The notes: a model not told the origin generated them from the sequence alone. Shown: positions 42,753 to 52,991, counted from the stretch's first letter. The stretch is DNA of 64,000 nucleotides from Pseudomonadota bacterium (GCA_021813805.1 JAKAJL010000011.1:1-64000), one strand, 5' to 3'. Program-made: numbers and translations.

Positions 42753-44414
42753 ATGGATTTCCCCACCAATCTTCTGAGCCTGTGCGGCGGCGTCGCGCTG
42801 CTGCTGTGGGGCTCGCACATGGTCCAGACGGGTGTGCAGCGCGCCTTCGGGCCGCGCCTGCGCTCTTTTCTCCTGTCGGCCTTGCGCAGCCGACCCAGGG
42901 CCTTCCTCGCCGGGCTCGGCGTCACCGCCCTCCTGCAGAGCAGCACCGCGACCGGCCTGATGACGACGGGTTTCGCAGCTGCCGGCATGGTCGATCTCGT
43001 TCCCGCGCTCGCCGTCATGCTCGGCGCCAACGTCGGGACGACGCTGGTCGCACAATTCCTGTCCTTCAACGTCACCGCTTTCGCGCCGACCTTCATCCTC
43101 GTCGGCGTCATTCTGTTCCGGCGCAATTCCGGCCAGGTCGCCCGCGATCTCGGGCGCGCGCTGATCGGCCTCGGCCTGATGTTCCTGGCGCTGAGCCAGT
43201 TGCTCGACGTCATGACCGCCTATGAAGACACGCCGAGCCTGCGCATGTTGCTCGGCGCGATCGCCACCCAGCCCCTGGTCGATGTGCTGGTCGCCATGGC
43301 TTTGACCTGGGCCGCCCATTCGAGCGTCGCGGTGGTGCTGTTCATCATGTCGCTGGCCGCGCGCGATGTCGTGTCGCCCGACGCCGCCTTTGCTCTGGTT
43401 ATCGGCGCCAATATCGGCGCCGCCGTCAATCCGGTTCTGGAAGGGCCCGCCGGCGACGATCCGGTGGCGAAACGCCTCCCCGTCGGCAATCTGATCACGC
43501 GTCTTTTTGGCGGCCTCGTCGCGCTCTCTTTGCTCGATCCTATCGGCCGCTTCATGGTCACGGCCTTTCCCGACAACGCCCGCGTGGTCGCGAATTTCCA
43601 CAGCCTGTTCAATCTCGCGGTCGCTGCGATCTTTTTCCCGTTTCTGCCCGCCTTCGCGAAAATGCTGGCCAGGGTCCTGCCGCGCCGCGCCGATCCCGCC
43701 GACCCGGCAGCGCCGATTTATCTCGACGCCGGCGCGCGCGAGACGCCGATCGTCGCGCTCGGCGGGGCGGCGCGGGAGGCGCTACGCCTGTCGGACCTTG
43801 TGGCCGAGATGATCGGCTCCGCGCGGCAGGCGCTCGAAAAGTCCGACCGGCGCATGGCGATCGAAGCGAAAAAACGCGACGACCTCACCAGTCGGCTTGG
43901 ACAGGCGATCAAGGCCTATCTCGGCGGTCTCGACGCGGAGTCCCTCAGTGAGGACGACCAGCGCCGTTTCACCGAGATCGCGACTTTCGTATCCGAGATC
44001 GAACAGGCGGCGGACGCGCTTGCGCGTGGTTTCCTTTCCGCGCTCGCCCGCGAACTGAAGGAAACCGCGAGTCTCGACTTTCCCGGGCGCGATGAGGTGC
44101 TGGCGCTTATTGCGCGACTGGATAAAAACTTTCGCGTCGCCGGCTCGTTGTTCATGACCGGCGATCCGGGCGCGGCGCATCTGCTGTCCGACGAAAAAGT
44201 CGTTTTCCGCGACGCCGAGGCCAAAGCCGCGCTCGACCATCTCAACGCCGTCGGTACCGGCAACGGGGGCGCGGCGCGGAACAGCGTGTTCCGCCTCGCC
44301 TTGATTCGCGACCTCAAGCAGGTCAACAGCCATGTCGTGGCCGCCGCCGCCTATCCCCTGCTCGAAAAGGCGGGCGAACTGCTCCCGAGCCGGCGTGTCG
44401 CTCGCTCCGACTGA
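42753..44414 (+). CDS. Na/Pi cotransporter family protein with PhoU-like C-terminus
   Basis: 553 residues from ATG 42753; the frame begins 45 bases earlier. The transport part (about 1-310) has the duplicated QSS motif: LLQSSTATGLMTTGFA and WAAHSSVAVVLFIMSL, with MLGANVGTTL and VIGANIGAAVNP. The C-terminal part (about 345-550) is helical and PhoU-like (REALRLSDLVAEMIGSARQAL, IATFVSEIEQAAD). NptA-type transporters import phosphate with sodium. It is a second phosphate transporter in the window, besides the PiT system at 14.8 kb. Confidence 0.9.
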   Translation: MDFPTNLLSLCGGVALLLWGSHMVQTGVQRAFGPRLRSFLLSALRSRPRAFLAGLGVTALLQSSTATGLMTTGFAAAGMVDLVPALAVMLGANVGTTLVAQFLSFNVTAFAPTFILVGVILFRRNSGQVARDLGRALIGLGLMFLALSQLLDVMTAYEDTPSLRMLLGAIATQPLVDVLVAMALTWAAHSSVAVVLFIMSLAARDVVSPDAAFALVIGANIGAAVNPVLEGPAGDDPVAKRLPVGNLITRLFGGLVALSLLDPIGRFMVTAFPDNARVVANFHSLFNLAVAAIFFPFLPAFAKMLARVLPRRADPADPAAPIYLDAGARETPIVALGGAAREALRLSDLVAEMIGSARQALEKSDRRMAIEAKKRDDLTSRLGQAIKAYLGGLDAESLSEDDQRRFTEIATFVSEIEQAADALARGFLSALARELKETASLDFPGRDEVLALIARLDKNFRVAGSLFMTGDPGAAHLLSDEKVVFRDAEAKAALDHLNAVGTGNGGAARNSVFRLALIRDLKQVNSHVVAAAAYPLLEKAGELLPSRRVARSD

Positions 44415-44426
44415 AGGAGCCCGCGA

Positions 44427-45143
44427 TCAGCCTTTCGGCCTGGTGCTGTCGGCGGTCTGGCCGAACAGCACCTTTTTTTCGTGGTCATCCATCGGCTGGG
44501 GCGGGCGGACGCGGTCGCCGACCTCATAGGCGCGCTGAACCGCCGGGCGGGCGCGCATGCCGTCGAACCAGCGGCGCAGATCGGGGAAATCGTCGAGATT
44601 CTGGCCGAGGTTCTTCCACGGCGCGATCCAGGGATAGGAGGCCATGTCGGCGATGGAATAGTCGCCGGCGATGAAGCCGCCGCTCGCGCGGGTTTTCGCC
44701 AGCTGGCGGTCGAGCACCCCGAAAAGGCGGTTGGTTTCCTTGCGGTAGCGGTCGATGGCGTAGGGAATTTTCTCCGTCGCATAGACCGCGAAATGGGAAT
44801 TCTGCCCGGCCATCGGACCGAGTCCTCCCATCTGCCAGTGCAGCCATTGCAGCACGTTGAATCTTTCGCGCGTCGGCTTTGGCAGGAATTTGCCGGTCTT
44901 CTCCGCCAGATATTCGAGAATGGCGCCGGATTCGAACAGGGAGATCGCCGCCCCGCCATCGGCTGGCGCATGGTCGATGATCGCCGGCATGCGGTTGTTG
45001 GGCGCTATTTTCAGGAAATCCGGCTTAAACTGGTCGCCCGCGCCGATATTGACCGGCCGGACCTCGTAGGGCAGCCCGGATTCCTCAAGGAAGATCGTGA
45101 TCTTGTGGCCATTGGGCGTCGGCCAGTAAAAGAGTTCGATCAT
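44427..45143 (-). CDS. Glutathione S-transferase family protein (YfcG/YghU-like)
   Basis: 238 residues. The N-terminal thioredoxin-like domain has LFYWPTPNGHKITIFLEESGLPYEV and NNRMPAIIDH, with an SLFESGAILEYLAEKTG helix. The C-terminal helical domain has GGLGPMAGQNSHF, FIAGDYSIADMASYPW and PAVQRAYEVGD. The lack of a catalytic Cys near the N-terminus and the TPNGHK motif fit the YfcG/YghU group, which acts as glutathione-dependent disulfide reductases in the cytoplasm. It is convergent with the cotransporter gene. Confidence 0.9.
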   Translation of the reverse strand: MIELFYWPTPNGHKITIFLEESGLPYEVRPVNIGAGDQFKPDFLKIAPNNRMPAIIDHAPADGGAAISLFESGAILEYLAEKTGKFLPKPTRERFNVLQWLHWQMGGLGPMAGQNSHFAVYATEKIPYAIDRYRKETNRLFGVLDRQLAKTRASGGFIAGDYSIADMASYPWIAPWKNLGQNLDDFPDLRRWFDGMRARPAVQRAYEVGDRVRPPQPMDDHEKKVLFGQTADSTRPKG

Positions 45144-45214
45144 GGTCGCCTTTCCCGCTGTTTGGCGTTAGCCTGCTTTAACGAACATTGTTGGAAATCC
45201 CGGCGGGCTTGGCA

Positions 45215-46324
45215 ATGCCGAAAATCTTTCGCGCCCTCGGCGCCATGACCGGCACGTCTATGGACGGCGTCGATCTCGCTTATCTGGAAACCGACGGCCG
45301 GCAGGCGCTCAAATTCGGTCCGACCGCCTCCTTTGCATTTTCCGATACGGAGCGCGCGCTGCTGCGCGCCGCCATGGACGCCGCGCGCTATCTGGGCCGG
45401 CGCGACGAGCGGCCCGGCGCGCTCAAGGCGGCCGAGGAGATGATCACCCGCCGCCATGTCGAGGCGATCGGCGATTTCCTCGCCAGCGAACATATCAGGC
45501 CGGAAACGGTCGATGTCATCGGTTTCCATGGCCAGACCGTGCTGCATCGGCCCGAGCGCGGCCTGACCGTCCAGCTCGGCGACGGCGTGGCGCTTGCCCG
45601 CGGCGTCGGCATCGACGTGGTCTACGATCTGCGCGCCGCCGACATGGCGGCGGGCGGGCAGGGGGCGCCGCTGGTGCCCAGCTATCACCGCGCGCTCGCT
45701 GAAGGCTCGGGAGCGGCTCTGCCCCTGCTGCTGGTCAATGTCGGCGGGGTCGCCAATTTCACCTATGTCGCCGAGGGTGCGGATCCAATCGCCTGCGACG
45801 CCGGCCCCGGCAACGCTCTTCTCGACGATCTGATGTTTTTCCGCACCGGCGCGGCGATGGACGTGGATGGCGCCTGCGCTCTTTCCGGGGTCGTGGACGA
45901 GGCGGCGCTGGCGGCATTCATGTCTCATCCATTTTTTAAGAAAAAGCTACCCAAGTCTTTGGATAGAAATGAATTTTCATCTGAAGCAGTGTCAAAGCTC
46001 TCGACGCCCGACGCCGCCGCGACGCTCGCCGCCTTCACAGCTTCCGCCATTCTCGCCCATCTGGATTTTTTGCCCGAGGCGCCGCGCATGATCGTTCTGT
46101 GCGGCGGCGGCGCGCGCAACCCGGCCCTTGTCGAGGCCTTGGCGCGCCGGGCCCCCTGTCCGGTGCGCCGCGCGGAAGATTTCGGCTGGGAGTCGCAGGC
46201 GATCGAGGCCCAGGCTTTCGCTTATCTCGCCGTTCGCTCGGTCAAGGGCCTGCCGCTGACCTTCCCGACCACCACCGGCGTGCGCGAGCCGGTCAGCGGC
46301 GGCGTGCTGGCCTGGGCGGGTTAG
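45215..46324 (+). CDS. anmK: Anhydro-N-acetylmuramic acid kinase
   Basis: 369 residues from ATG 45215 (MPKIFRALGAMTGTSMDGVDLAY). It phosphorylates anhydroMurNAc released during peptidoglycan turnover, giving MurNAc-6-phosphate for recycling. Motifs are GAMTGTSMDG, IGFHGQTVLHRP, VVYDLRAADMAAGGQGAPLVP, NVGGVANFTYV and a late LCGGGARNPAL. An 80-base patch at 45921-46000 (coding HPFFKKKLPKSLDRNEFSSEA) has only 28 G or C bases, far below the rest of the gene, but the frame and motif are intact. Confidence 0.95.
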   Translation: MPKIFRALGAMTGTSMDGVDLAYLETDGRQALKFGPTASFAFSDTERALLRAAMDAARYLGRRDERPGALKAAEEMITRRHVEAIGDFLASEHIRPETVDVIGFHGQTVLHRPERGLTVQLGDGVALARGVGIDVVYDLRAADMAAGGQGAPLVPSYHRALAEGSGAALPLLLVNVGGVANFTYVAEGADPIACDAGPGNALLDDLMFFRTGAAMDVDGACALSGVVDEAALAAFMSHPFFKKKLPKSLDRNEFSSEAVSKLSTPDAAATLAAFTASAILAHLDFLPEAPRMIVLCGGGARNPALVEALARRAPCPVRRAEDFGWESQAIEAQAFAYLAVRSVKGLPLTFPTTTGVREPVSGGVLAWAG

Positions 46325-46425
46325 AGCATAATCCCAAAAGTTGCAGACTTTTTGGACAAGATTATGCGTTAAAACACACCGTCAGAGAGAAATCCCCGAT
46401 TCAGCGTGAACGGATTTCGCCTTAG
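46325..46425. repeat. Bipartite palindromic repeat, copy B (AT subtype)
   Basis: Hairpin 1: gcataatc (46326-46333) with gattatgc (46360-46367), enclosing ccaaaagt/actttttgg arms. A spacer gttaaaac follows. Hairpin 2: gaaatcc and ggatttc arms around 46389-46419, interior gattcagcgtgaac. It begins at the anmK stop codon and ends before the rpoZ promoter region. It aligns base for base over long stretches with copy C at 52.99 kb. Confidence 0.85.
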
Positions 46426-46525
46426 CTCGTCGATCATCCCCAACGATCCGTTCTTGCCTTGGCGCGGTTTTTTCTGTAATTGATCGGGAACCTCAAAAGC
46501 GTCCGCATTTCAGGAGTGTCGCCGA

Positions 46526-46909
46526 ATGGCTCGCGTCACCGTCGAAGACTGTATTGAAAAGGTCGACAACCGCTTCGACCTCGTGCTGCTCGCCAGCCAT
46601 CGCGCGCGGATGATTTCGTCCGGCGCGCCGATCACCGTGTCGCGCGACAACGACAAGAATCCTGTCGTCGCCCTGCGCGAAATCGCTGACGGAACCGTCG
46701 CGCCCGAGGACCTGAAGGAAGATTTCATCCATTCGCTGCAGAAGCATGTCGAAGTGGACGAGCCCGAGGCCGAAGTCGTGCCGACGCTCGCCACGCCGGC
46801 CGGTGAAACGGATGGCGACGTCCAGTTCGACCGCATGACCGAGGAAGACCTGCTGCGCGGGCTGGAAGGCCTGGTGCCGCCGGCCGAGACCGACGACGAT
46901 TCCGAATAG
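46526..46909 (+). CDS. rpoZ: RNA polymerase omega subunit
   Basis: 127 residues. ATG 46526 follows AGGAGTGTCGCCGA. The N-terminal [31 protein letters not shown] and the VALREIADG segment are the omega signature; the acidic C-terminal extension (after residue 65) is usual in alphaproteobacteria. Omega assists assembly of the polymerase and binds ppGpp in many proteobacteria. It is next to rsh, the ppGpp synthetase gene, the conserved order, but a terminator separates them. Confidence 0.96.
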   Translation: MARVTVEDCIEKVDNRFDLVLLASHRARMISSGAPITVSRDNDKNPVVALREIADGTVAPEDLKEDFIHSLQKHVEVDEPEAEVVPTLATPAGETDGDVQFDRMTEEDLLRGLEGLVPPAETDDDSE

Positions 46910-46930
46910 GATCGGCGCAAGCCGCGAAAA

Positions 46931-46963
46931 GCCTCCCGCGCCGACCGCGCGGGAGGCTTTTTC
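46931..46963 (+). terminator. Rho-independent terminator after rpoZ
   Basis: GCCTCCCGCG (46931-46940) pairs with CGCGGGAGGC (46948-46957) and is followed by TTTTTC, with an A-run before the stem. It ends the rpoZ transcript 22 bases past its stop, so rsh probably has its own promoter or depends on read-through. Confidence 0.9.
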
Positions 46964-47067
46964 ATTCAAACGTCTTTTTCGCCGCGGATGAAAAACCGTG
47001 CTTGCCCCGAAGCTTCGCCCGGCCGATATTGGAAGCCCAATCCGGGGGCAAGGAGGTTTTCGGCGGC

Positions 47068-49254
47068 ATGATGCGGCAATACGAACTCGTCGATCGCGTT
47101 CGCAGATATAACCCGCATACCGACGAAGACCTGCTCAACCGCGCCTATGTTTACGCCATGCGGGCGCATGGCCAGCAGAAGCGGGCCTCCGGCGATCCCT
47201 ATTTCACCCATCCGCTCGAAGTCGCGGCGATCCTCACCGAATTGCGGCTCGACGACGCGACCATCGTCGCCGCCGTCCTGCATGACACGATCGAGGACAC
47301 CGGCGCCACGAGGGCGGAGATCGACCATCTGTTCGGGCCGGAGATCGGCAGCTTGGTCGATGGCCTGACCAAGCTGAAAAAGCTCGATCTCGTCTCCAAG
47401 CGCGCGGCCCAGGCCGAGAATTTCCGGAAATTGCTCCTCGCCATTTCCGAGGATGTGCGGGTGCTGCTGGTCAAGCTCGCCGACCGGCTGCACAACATGC
47501 GCACGCTCCATTACGTCTCGCCGGAAAAGCGCGCCCGCATCGCCGAGGAGACGCTCGACATCTATGCGCCGCTCGCCGGGCGCATGGGCATGCAGAATCT
47601 GCGCGACGAGCTGGAGAATCTCTCGTTCAAATATCTGATGCCCGAGGCCTTCGCCATGGTCTCGACCCGGCTGGAGGATCTGCGCGAGACCAATCGCGAG
47701 CTGATCAAGACCATCGAAAAGGAGTTGACCGAGGAACTGGCGCTGCGCGGCATCGAGGCGGAAGTGCGCGGTCGCCAGAAACAGCCTTATTCAGTGTGGT
47801 CGAAAATGGAGCGCAAGTCGCTCGCCTTCGAGCAATTGTCGGATATTTTCGGCTTCCGCGTCGTCGTCGGCGATACGGATGAATGCTACAGGGTGATCGG
47901 CGTGGTCCATACCAAATGGCCGATGGTGCCGGGACGGTTCAAGGATTACATCTCGACCCCCAAGCAGAACGATTACCGCTCGATCCACACCACGGTGGTG
48001 GGGCCGGGACGCCAGCGCGTCGAGCTTCAGGTGCGCACCCGCGACATGCACGACATCGCCTGTTTCGGAATCGCCGCCCACGCACTCTACAAGGACGGCC
48101 ATGAAGCCCCCGCGCCGACGCTGTCGCACGAGAGCAACGCCTATAGCTGGCTCAAGCGCACCATCGACATGCTGGCCGAAGGGTCGAGCCCCGAGGAATT
48201 CTTGGAGCACACCAGGCTGGAGCTGTTCCACGACCAGGTGTTCTGCTTCACCCCCAAGGGCCGGCTGATCGCCTTGCCGCGCGGCGCGACGCCGATCGAT
48301 TTCGCTTACGCCGTCCACACCAATGTCGGCAATTCGGCGGTGGGCGCCAAGATCAACGGGCGGCTCGCGCCTTTGCTCGCCCCCCTGGTCAATGGCGACG
48401 AGGTCGAGATCGTGCGCGCCGAGGGGCAGACCCCGCCCGCCGCCTGGGAATCCATCGCGGTGACCGGCAAGGCTCGCGCCGCGATCCGGCGCGCCACGCG
48501 CGACGCGGTGCGCGCCCAATACGCTGGCCTCGGGCGCCAGATCGTGCTGCGCGCTTTCGAGCGCGCCGGCAAGAAATTCTCCGAGGAGAAATTGCGGCCG
48601 GCGCTGCCGCGTCTCGCGCGCTCCAGCATCGAGGACGTTCTTGCGGCGGTCGGGCGTGGGGAAATGTTTTCGGGCGACGTGGTCAAGGCGGTCTATCCCG
48701 AATTCAAGGAGGAGCGGAAGGCGCCCGCCCCGGACCGCTCCGATCCCGGCTGGTTCCGGATGCAGAAGGCGCAAGGGGTGGAGTTCAAGTCGCCGGGCGC
48801 GGCGGGCGCCGCTGTGCCGATCCGCGGCCTCCAGGGCGACCTGCCGGTGAGCTTCGCGCCCAATGGCGCCGTGCCGGGCGACCGCATCGTCGGCATCATG
48901 ACGCCGGGCGAGGGGATCACGGTCTATCCGATCCAGTCGCCGGCGCTCGCGGCCTTCGACGACCAGCCGGAGCGCTGGCTCGACGTGCGCTGGGACGTGG
49001 AAGATTCTCAGGCCCTGTTCCCGGCCCGGATCATCGTCGCGGCGATCAACGAGCCGGGAAGTCTTGGCGCGGTGGCGACGCTCGTCGGCGAGCAGGGCGC
49101 CAATATCGACGACGTGACCTTCAACAAGAAATCCCCGGATTTCCGCGAAATGATCCTCGACATCCAGGTTTTCGACCTGAAACATCTTAACGATATTCTC
49201 TCCCGCCTGCGGGTCCTGCCGATGGTCCACAGCGTCGAGCGCGTGATCGGCTGA
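47068..49254 (+). CDS. rsh: Bifunctional (p)ppGpp synthetase/hydrolase (RelA/SpoT homologue)
   Basis: 728 residues from ATG 47068; GGAGG lies 11 bases upstream. Domains in order: HD hydrolase (about 25-180, with YFTHPLEVA and HDTIEDTG including H72-D73, so hydrolase looks intact), synthetase (about 235-350, [35 protein letters not shown]), TGS (about 385-450, [24 protein letters not shown]) and a C-terminal ACT domain ([23 protein letters not shown]). It controls the stringent response. The family in this class has one such enzyme per genome. Confidence 0.96.
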   Translation: MMRQYELVDRVRRYNPHTDEDLLNRAYVYAMRAHGQQKRASGDPYFTHPLEVAAILTELRLDDATIVAAVLHDTIEDTGATRAEIDHLFGPEIGSLVDGLTKLKKLDLVSKRAAQAENFRKLLLAISEDVRVLLVKLADRLHNMRTLHYVSPEKRARIAEETLDIYAPLAGRMGMQNLRDELENLSFKYLMPEAFAMVSTRLEDLRETNRELIKTIEKELTEELALRGIEAEVRGRQKQPYSVWSKMERKSLAFEQLSDIFGFRVVVGDTDECYRVIGVVHTKWPMVPGRFKDYISTPKQNDYRSIHTTVVGPGRQRVELQVRTRDMHDIACFGIAAHALYKDGHEAPAPTLSHESNAYSWLKRTIDMLAEGSSPEEFLEHTRLELFHDQVFCFTPKGRLIALPRGATPIDFAYAVHTNVGNSAVGAKINGRLAPLLAPLVNGDEVEIVRAEGQTPPAAWESIAVTGKARAAIRRATRDAVRAQYAGLGRQIVLRAFERAGKKFSEEKLRPALPRLARSSIEDVLAAVGRGEMFSGDVVKAVYPEFKEERKAPAPDRSDPGWFRMQKAQGVEFKSPGAAGAAVPIRGLQGDLPVSFAPNGAVPGDRIVGIMTPGEGITVYPIQSPALAAFDDQPERWLDVRWDVEDSQALFPARIIVAAINEPGSLGAVATLVGEQGANIDDVTFNKKSPDFREMILDIQVFDLKHLNDILSRLRVLPMVHSVERVIG

Positions 49255-49274
49255 ATTTCCGTGAAAGGCCCAGA

Positions 49275-50057
49275 ATGACTCCCGCCAGAAAAATCCGCCT
49301 CGGCGTCAATGTCGATCATGTCGCCACCTTGCGAAACGCGCGCGGCGGGCTGTTGCCCGATCCCGTGCGCGCGGCGCAGATGGCGCTGGCGGCGGGGGCG
49401 GATGGGATCACCGCCCATCTCCGCGAGGACCGCCGCCATATCCAGGACGAGGACATGAAGCGCCTGCGCGACCTGCCGGCGCCGCTCAATTTCGAAATGG
49501 CCGCCACCGAACAGATGCTCGACATCGCGCTGAAGATCAGGCCGCACGCCTGCTGCCTGGTGCCGGAAAAGCGCACCGAGCGCACCACCGAAGGCGGCCT
49601 CGACGTGATCGGCGGCCTCGACCGGCTCAAGCCCTTCGTCTCCGAACTTTCCAATGCCGGCATTCGCGTGTCCCTGTTCATCGAGCCTTCGCCGGAAGCG
49701 CTCGCCGCGGCCAAGGAGATCAAAGCGCCGGTGGTCGAACTGCACACGGGCGCATGGTGTCATGCTCTCGAAACGGACGAGACCGTGAAAGCGGCGGCCG
49801 AATTCGCGCGGCTGCGCGCGGCGGCGGCCGAAACGGAAAGGCTCGGCATCGAATGTCACGCCGGCCACGGGCTCGATTTCGACACGGCGCGCCAGATCGC
49901 GGCCCTTCCCCAAATCGTGGAGCTGAACATCGGCCATTTTCTTGTCGCCGAGGCGGTCTTCATCGGGCTGGAGGCGTCGGTCAGGCGGATGATCCAGGCG
50001 ATGTCGCTGGGACGCGGCGAGACTTCGCCGCTGTCGGACGACGGAGAGCGCGCATGA
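49275..50057 (+). CDS. pdxJ: Pyridoxine 5'-phosphate synthase
   Basis: 260 residues. It condenses 1-deoxyxylulose-5-phosphate with 3-amino-2-oxopropyl phosphate in vitamin B6 synthesis. Motifs are [72 protein letters not shown] and [14 protein letters not shown]. It starts 21 bases after rsh and overlaps acpS (ATGA at 50054-50057), so rsh-pdxJ-acpS is likely one operon. Confidence 0.96.
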   Translation: MTPARKIRLGVNVDHVATLRNARGGLLPDPVRAAQMALAAGADGITAHLREDRRHIQDEDMKRLRDLPAPLNFEMAATEQMLDIALKIRPHACCLVPEKRTERTTEGGLDVIGGLDRLKPFVSELSNAGIRVSLFIEPSPEALAAAKEIKAPVVELHTGAWCHALETDETVKAAAEFARLRAAAAETERLGIECHAGHGLDFDTARQIAALPQIVELNIGHFLVAEAVFIGLEASVRRMIQAMSLGRGETSPLSDDGERA

Positions 50058-50476
50058 TCATCGGCCTCGGCGTCGATCTCTGCGACATTCGCCGCGTGGA
50101 GAAAGTGCTGGAGAAATATGGCGAGCGTTTCACCCGCCGCTGTTTCACCCCGGTCGAACGCGCCAAGGCCGACGGCAGACAGGCCCGCGCCGCCACCTAC
50201 GCCAAGAGATTCGCCGCCAAGGAGGCCTGCGCCAAGGCGCTCGGCACGGGATTGGGGCAGGGCGTCGCCTGGCTTGACATGGGCGTGGTCAACGACGCCC
50301 ATGGCCGACCAATGCTGGAGTTGAAGGGCGCGGCCGCCGCCCGCCTCGCCCGCCTCACGCCTTCCGGCCACGAAGCCCGGGTTCATCTCACGCTGACCGA
50401 CGAATATCCGCTCGCCCAGGCGCAGGTGATCATCGAGGCGGTCGCCGTCAATCCATCCGCCGGTTCAGCGCCTTGA
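50054..50476 (+). CDS. acpS: Holo-[acyl-carrier-protein] synthase
   Basis: 140 residues from ATG 50054. It transfers 4'-phosphopantetheine from CoA to acyl carrier protein. Conserved parts are [16 protein letters not shown] (metal-binding D8), [33 protein letters not shown] and the late [18 protein letters not shown], where the usual SxTD reads LTLTDE. Its last 29 bases overlap the end of the convergent response regulator gene. In many Rhizobiales lepB-rnc-era follow acpS; here they do not. Confidence 0.93.
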   Translation: MIIGLGVDLCDIRRVEKVLEKYGERFTRRCFTPVERAKADGRQARAATYAKRFAAKEACAKALGTGLGQGVAWLDMGVVNDAHGRPMLELKGAAAARLARLTPSGHEARVHLTLTDEYPLAQAQVIIEAVAVNPSAGSAP

Positions 50477-51113
50477 CCGCAAGTTCCGTCCGGGTGCGGG
50501 CGTTGAGTTTTTCGAGGATGCGGCTGACGTAATTCTTCACCGTGCCTTCGGCGAGACGAAGCTGGGCGGCGATTTCCCTGTTGCCCTTGCCCTCGACGAT
50601 CAGATGGAGAATTTCGCTTTCGCGATCGGTCAGCGGCTCTTCCAGGGCGCCGGCGTCGTCGAGCCGCGGCGCGCGGCGGACGCGGCGGAACTCGTCGAGC
50701 AATTTGCGCGCGACATTGGGGGCGAGGCGCGATTGGCCGCACGAAACCGCGCGGATCGTGTCGAGGATTTCGCTCTCCTCCGCGTCCTTGAGCAGATAGG
50801 CCTGGGCGCCCGCGCAGATCGAATCGAAGATCAGATCGTCGGTGTCATAGGTGGTGAGAATGATCACCTGCGCGCCGGGGCAGTCGCGCACGATCTGCCG
50901 GGTCGCGGCTATGCCGTTGAGGCGGGGCATCTGGATATCGAGCAGCACGACATCGGGTAGATAGCGGCGCGCCGCCTGCACCGCCTCGATCCCGTCGGCG
51001 GCCTGGGCGACGATTTCGAAATCGGGCTCCAGCGCAAGCATCGACGCGAAAGCCCGCCGGATTAGCGGCTGATCTTCGGCGATAAGGATGCGGATGGGTT
51101 TTTCGGGGGGCAA
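50448..51113 (-). CDS. NarL/LuxR-family response regulator
   Basis: 221 residues from a TTG start at 51113. I chose it because GCGGAGG lies 7 bases upstream and the receiver begins just after it; the frame continues far upstream to 51491 without family character. Receiver: D13-E... pocket IAEDQPL, phospho-acceptor D59 ([13 protein letters not shown]), T87-T88 in [10 protein letters not shown]109 in LLKDA. The LuxR-type HTH (about 160-215) has [25 protein letters not shown] and [20 protein letters not shown]. The likely partner kinase is encoded 430 bases upstream on the same strand. Confidence 0.92.
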   Translation of the reverse strand: MPPEKPIRILIAEDQPLIRRAFASMLALEPDFEIVAQAADGIEAVQAARRYLPDVVLLDIQMPRLNGIAATRQIVRDCPGAQVIILTTYDTDDLIFDSICAGAQAYLLKDAEESEILDTIRAVSCGQSRLAPNVARKLLDEFRRVRRAPRLDDAGALEEPLTDRESEILHLIVEGKGNREIAAQLRLAEGTVKNYVSRILEKLNARTRTELAVKALNRRMD

Positions 51114-51543
51114 TGCATTTCCTCCGCCGCGACAGAGCGCGACGCATGATCGTTCAATTCCAGACGGCGAAACCGGCTTTGCGTAATAATCATGGCCGCT
51201 CGCTTTGACGGCGCCGCTGGAATTCCGCGACAAGACGCCGGGGCGAGACGCTGGCGTTCCTGGCGAAAACCTCAAATCGGGCGGCGCGCGGGCGCAACAA
51301 GCTCTACCCGAAGGCTTTCGCCATGATCGGAAGGCTGAAACGGGGCAAACTCGCCTCGACCGCCAAAACGCCTGCCAGGCGATTTGTTGATTTCCCCGGC
51401 AGGTTGTAAAGGCTTTTCTTGGAAATTGCAATTTTCGTCGAAAACAACACCTTGATCGCAGAGAGCCTTTTCTTTGCTTGTCACCGGTCAAGTGCGCCAG
51501 GAGTCCGGTTCGCCGCCATCATCGCCAAATGCGCCCCTATTCA
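51114..51543. other. Spacer between the kinase and regulator genes
   Basis: About 430 bases separate the kinase stop (51544) from the regulator start. The response-regulator frame stays open through much of it, but codon content and lack of domains argue against translation. It may hold a separate regulator promoter; I see no defined motif. Confidence 0.45.
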
Positions 51544-52983
51544 TCAAGGCTTGGCGCGAATATGAGACTGAGATCCTGAGAGGGCGACCACGTCGATCCG
51601 GACGCCGCCGCTTTTTCCGGCGCGCAGCTCGAAGGACGCGCCGATCAATTCGGCCTGTTCGCGCATGCCCATCAATCCGAAATGGCCCGCCGCGACGTCG
51701 GCGGCGTCGAAACCCTGCCCGTCGTCGATGATGGTCATGGTCAACGCGCCCGAAAGGTCGGCCGAAAGCCGCAGGCTCACGCTTCGCGCGTTGGCGTGCA
51801 ACTCGACATTGCGCAAAGCTTCCTCGGCGATCCGATAGAGCGTCGCGGCCTCAGCGCCGCTCGCGGGGCGGGCGCGCTCGTCGATTTCGGCCAGCGCATG
51901 GACGCCGGTGCGCTCCGAAAAACGCGCCGCAAGCGCTTCGAGCGCCGCGCCGAGACCCTGGGTTTCGATGGTTTGTCCTCGCAGATCGCCGAGCGCGGCG
52001 CGGGCGCGCGCCAGGCCCTCGCGCACGGCCGAATCAGCGTGGGTCAGTTCCTCGATCAGGCGCGGCGAGGCGCCCGGCCCGGCGACCTTGCGGATCAGGC
52101 GCAACTGCGGCGCGAGCGCCACCAGCGACTGGACAAGCGTGTCATGCAGGTCGTGGGCGATGCGTAGGCGCTCGCGCATGACGGCGGCGCGGCGGGCCTC
52201 GTCGGCGCCGCGCGCCGCCTCGGCGCGCAGCCGGCGCAGATCGGTGACGTCCCTGCCCAGCGCCTGGAACTCGCCGGGGCCGGCCCTGTCGCCGACCCAA
52301 TGCACGCTCCACCAGATCCACACGGGCTCACGGTCGGGAAGCTTTACCTCCTGCTCGAAGGAGGCGTCGGCGCGCGCCGCCAGCTGCGCGCGCCAGCAGG
52401 CCTCGGCGGCCGGGGCCGCGAGCACGTCGTCGATCACGCGGCCGAGAAGCTGGCCTTCGTCCGCGCGCAGCACGGCGCAGGCGAAGGCATTGACGAAAGT
52501 GATCCGCAGATCGGCCGAGAGACGGAACACCAGATCGTTGGCGCTCTCGACAATGTCGCAGTAAAGCGCCGCCTGCTCCCGGATCAGGCGTCCGGCGGCG
52601 GCGGCCTGTTCGGCGATCAGCCGCGCTTCGCGCCTTTCGCGGGCGAATTGGCGCTCGAAGTCGCGCGCGCCACGGTCGGAACTGGCCAGAAGGAGGAAGC
52701 GGTCCGCGGCGGCGTCATGCAGAACCGAAACCGAGAACGGCGCGGCGTCGTCGGGCGACAGGCGCAGGCCGGGCAGGTCGAGCACGGCGCTGCGGCCTTC
52801 GCGTAGAGTGTCGAATTCCGGCTCCATGGCGAAGAACACCGGAGAGTCGGTGATCGGCGCGCCGGGCGAGGGGACCCAATCCATCAGCGGGCCGGCGCGC
52901 TCGATCACGCGCAAGGAGGCGTCGAGCCTGGCGTAGCCGAAGATTCGGCGGGACAGCGCAAGAGACAGAGCGGAAACGGGCAT
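51544..52983 (-). CDS. PAS-domain sensor histidine kinase (HisKA_3 type)
   Basis: 479 residues, soluble. A first PAS-like or sensor region (about 1-105), a coiled linker, a second PAS domain (about 138-250: CDIVESANDLVFRLSADLRITFVN, ALGRDVTDLRRL), then a HisKA_3 dimerisation helix with the ERLRIAHDLHDTLVQSL motif (phospho-acceptor H280) and a short HATPase domain (EEALRNVELHANA, IIDDGQGFD, GHFGLMGMREQAELIGA). It should phosphorylate the NarL-type regulator downstream. Lacking membrane segments, it senses a cytoplasmic signal. Confidence 0.92.
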   Translation of the reverse strand: MPVSALSLALSRRIFGYARLDASLRVIERAGPLMDWVPSPGAPITDSPVFFAMEPEFDTLREGRSAVLDLPGLRLSPDDAAPFSVSVLHDAAADRFLLLASSDRGARDFERQFARERREARLIAEQAAAAGRLIREQAALYCDIVESANDLVFRLSADLRITFVNAFACAVLRADEGQLLGRVIDDVLAAPAAEACWRAQLAARADASFEQEVKLPDREPVWIWWSVHWVGDRAGPGEFQALGRDVTDLRRLRAEAARGADEARRAAVMRERLRIAHDLHDTLVQSLVALAPQLRLIRKVAGPGASPRLIEELTHADSAVREGLARARAALGDLRGQTIETQGLGAALEALAARFSERTGVHALAEIDERARPASGAEAATLYRIAEEALRNVELHANARSVSLRLSADLSGALTMTIIDDGQGFDAADVAAGHFGLMGMREQAELIGASFELRAGKSGGVRIDVVALSGSQSHIRAKP

Positions 52984-52991
52984 GAGGCGAA

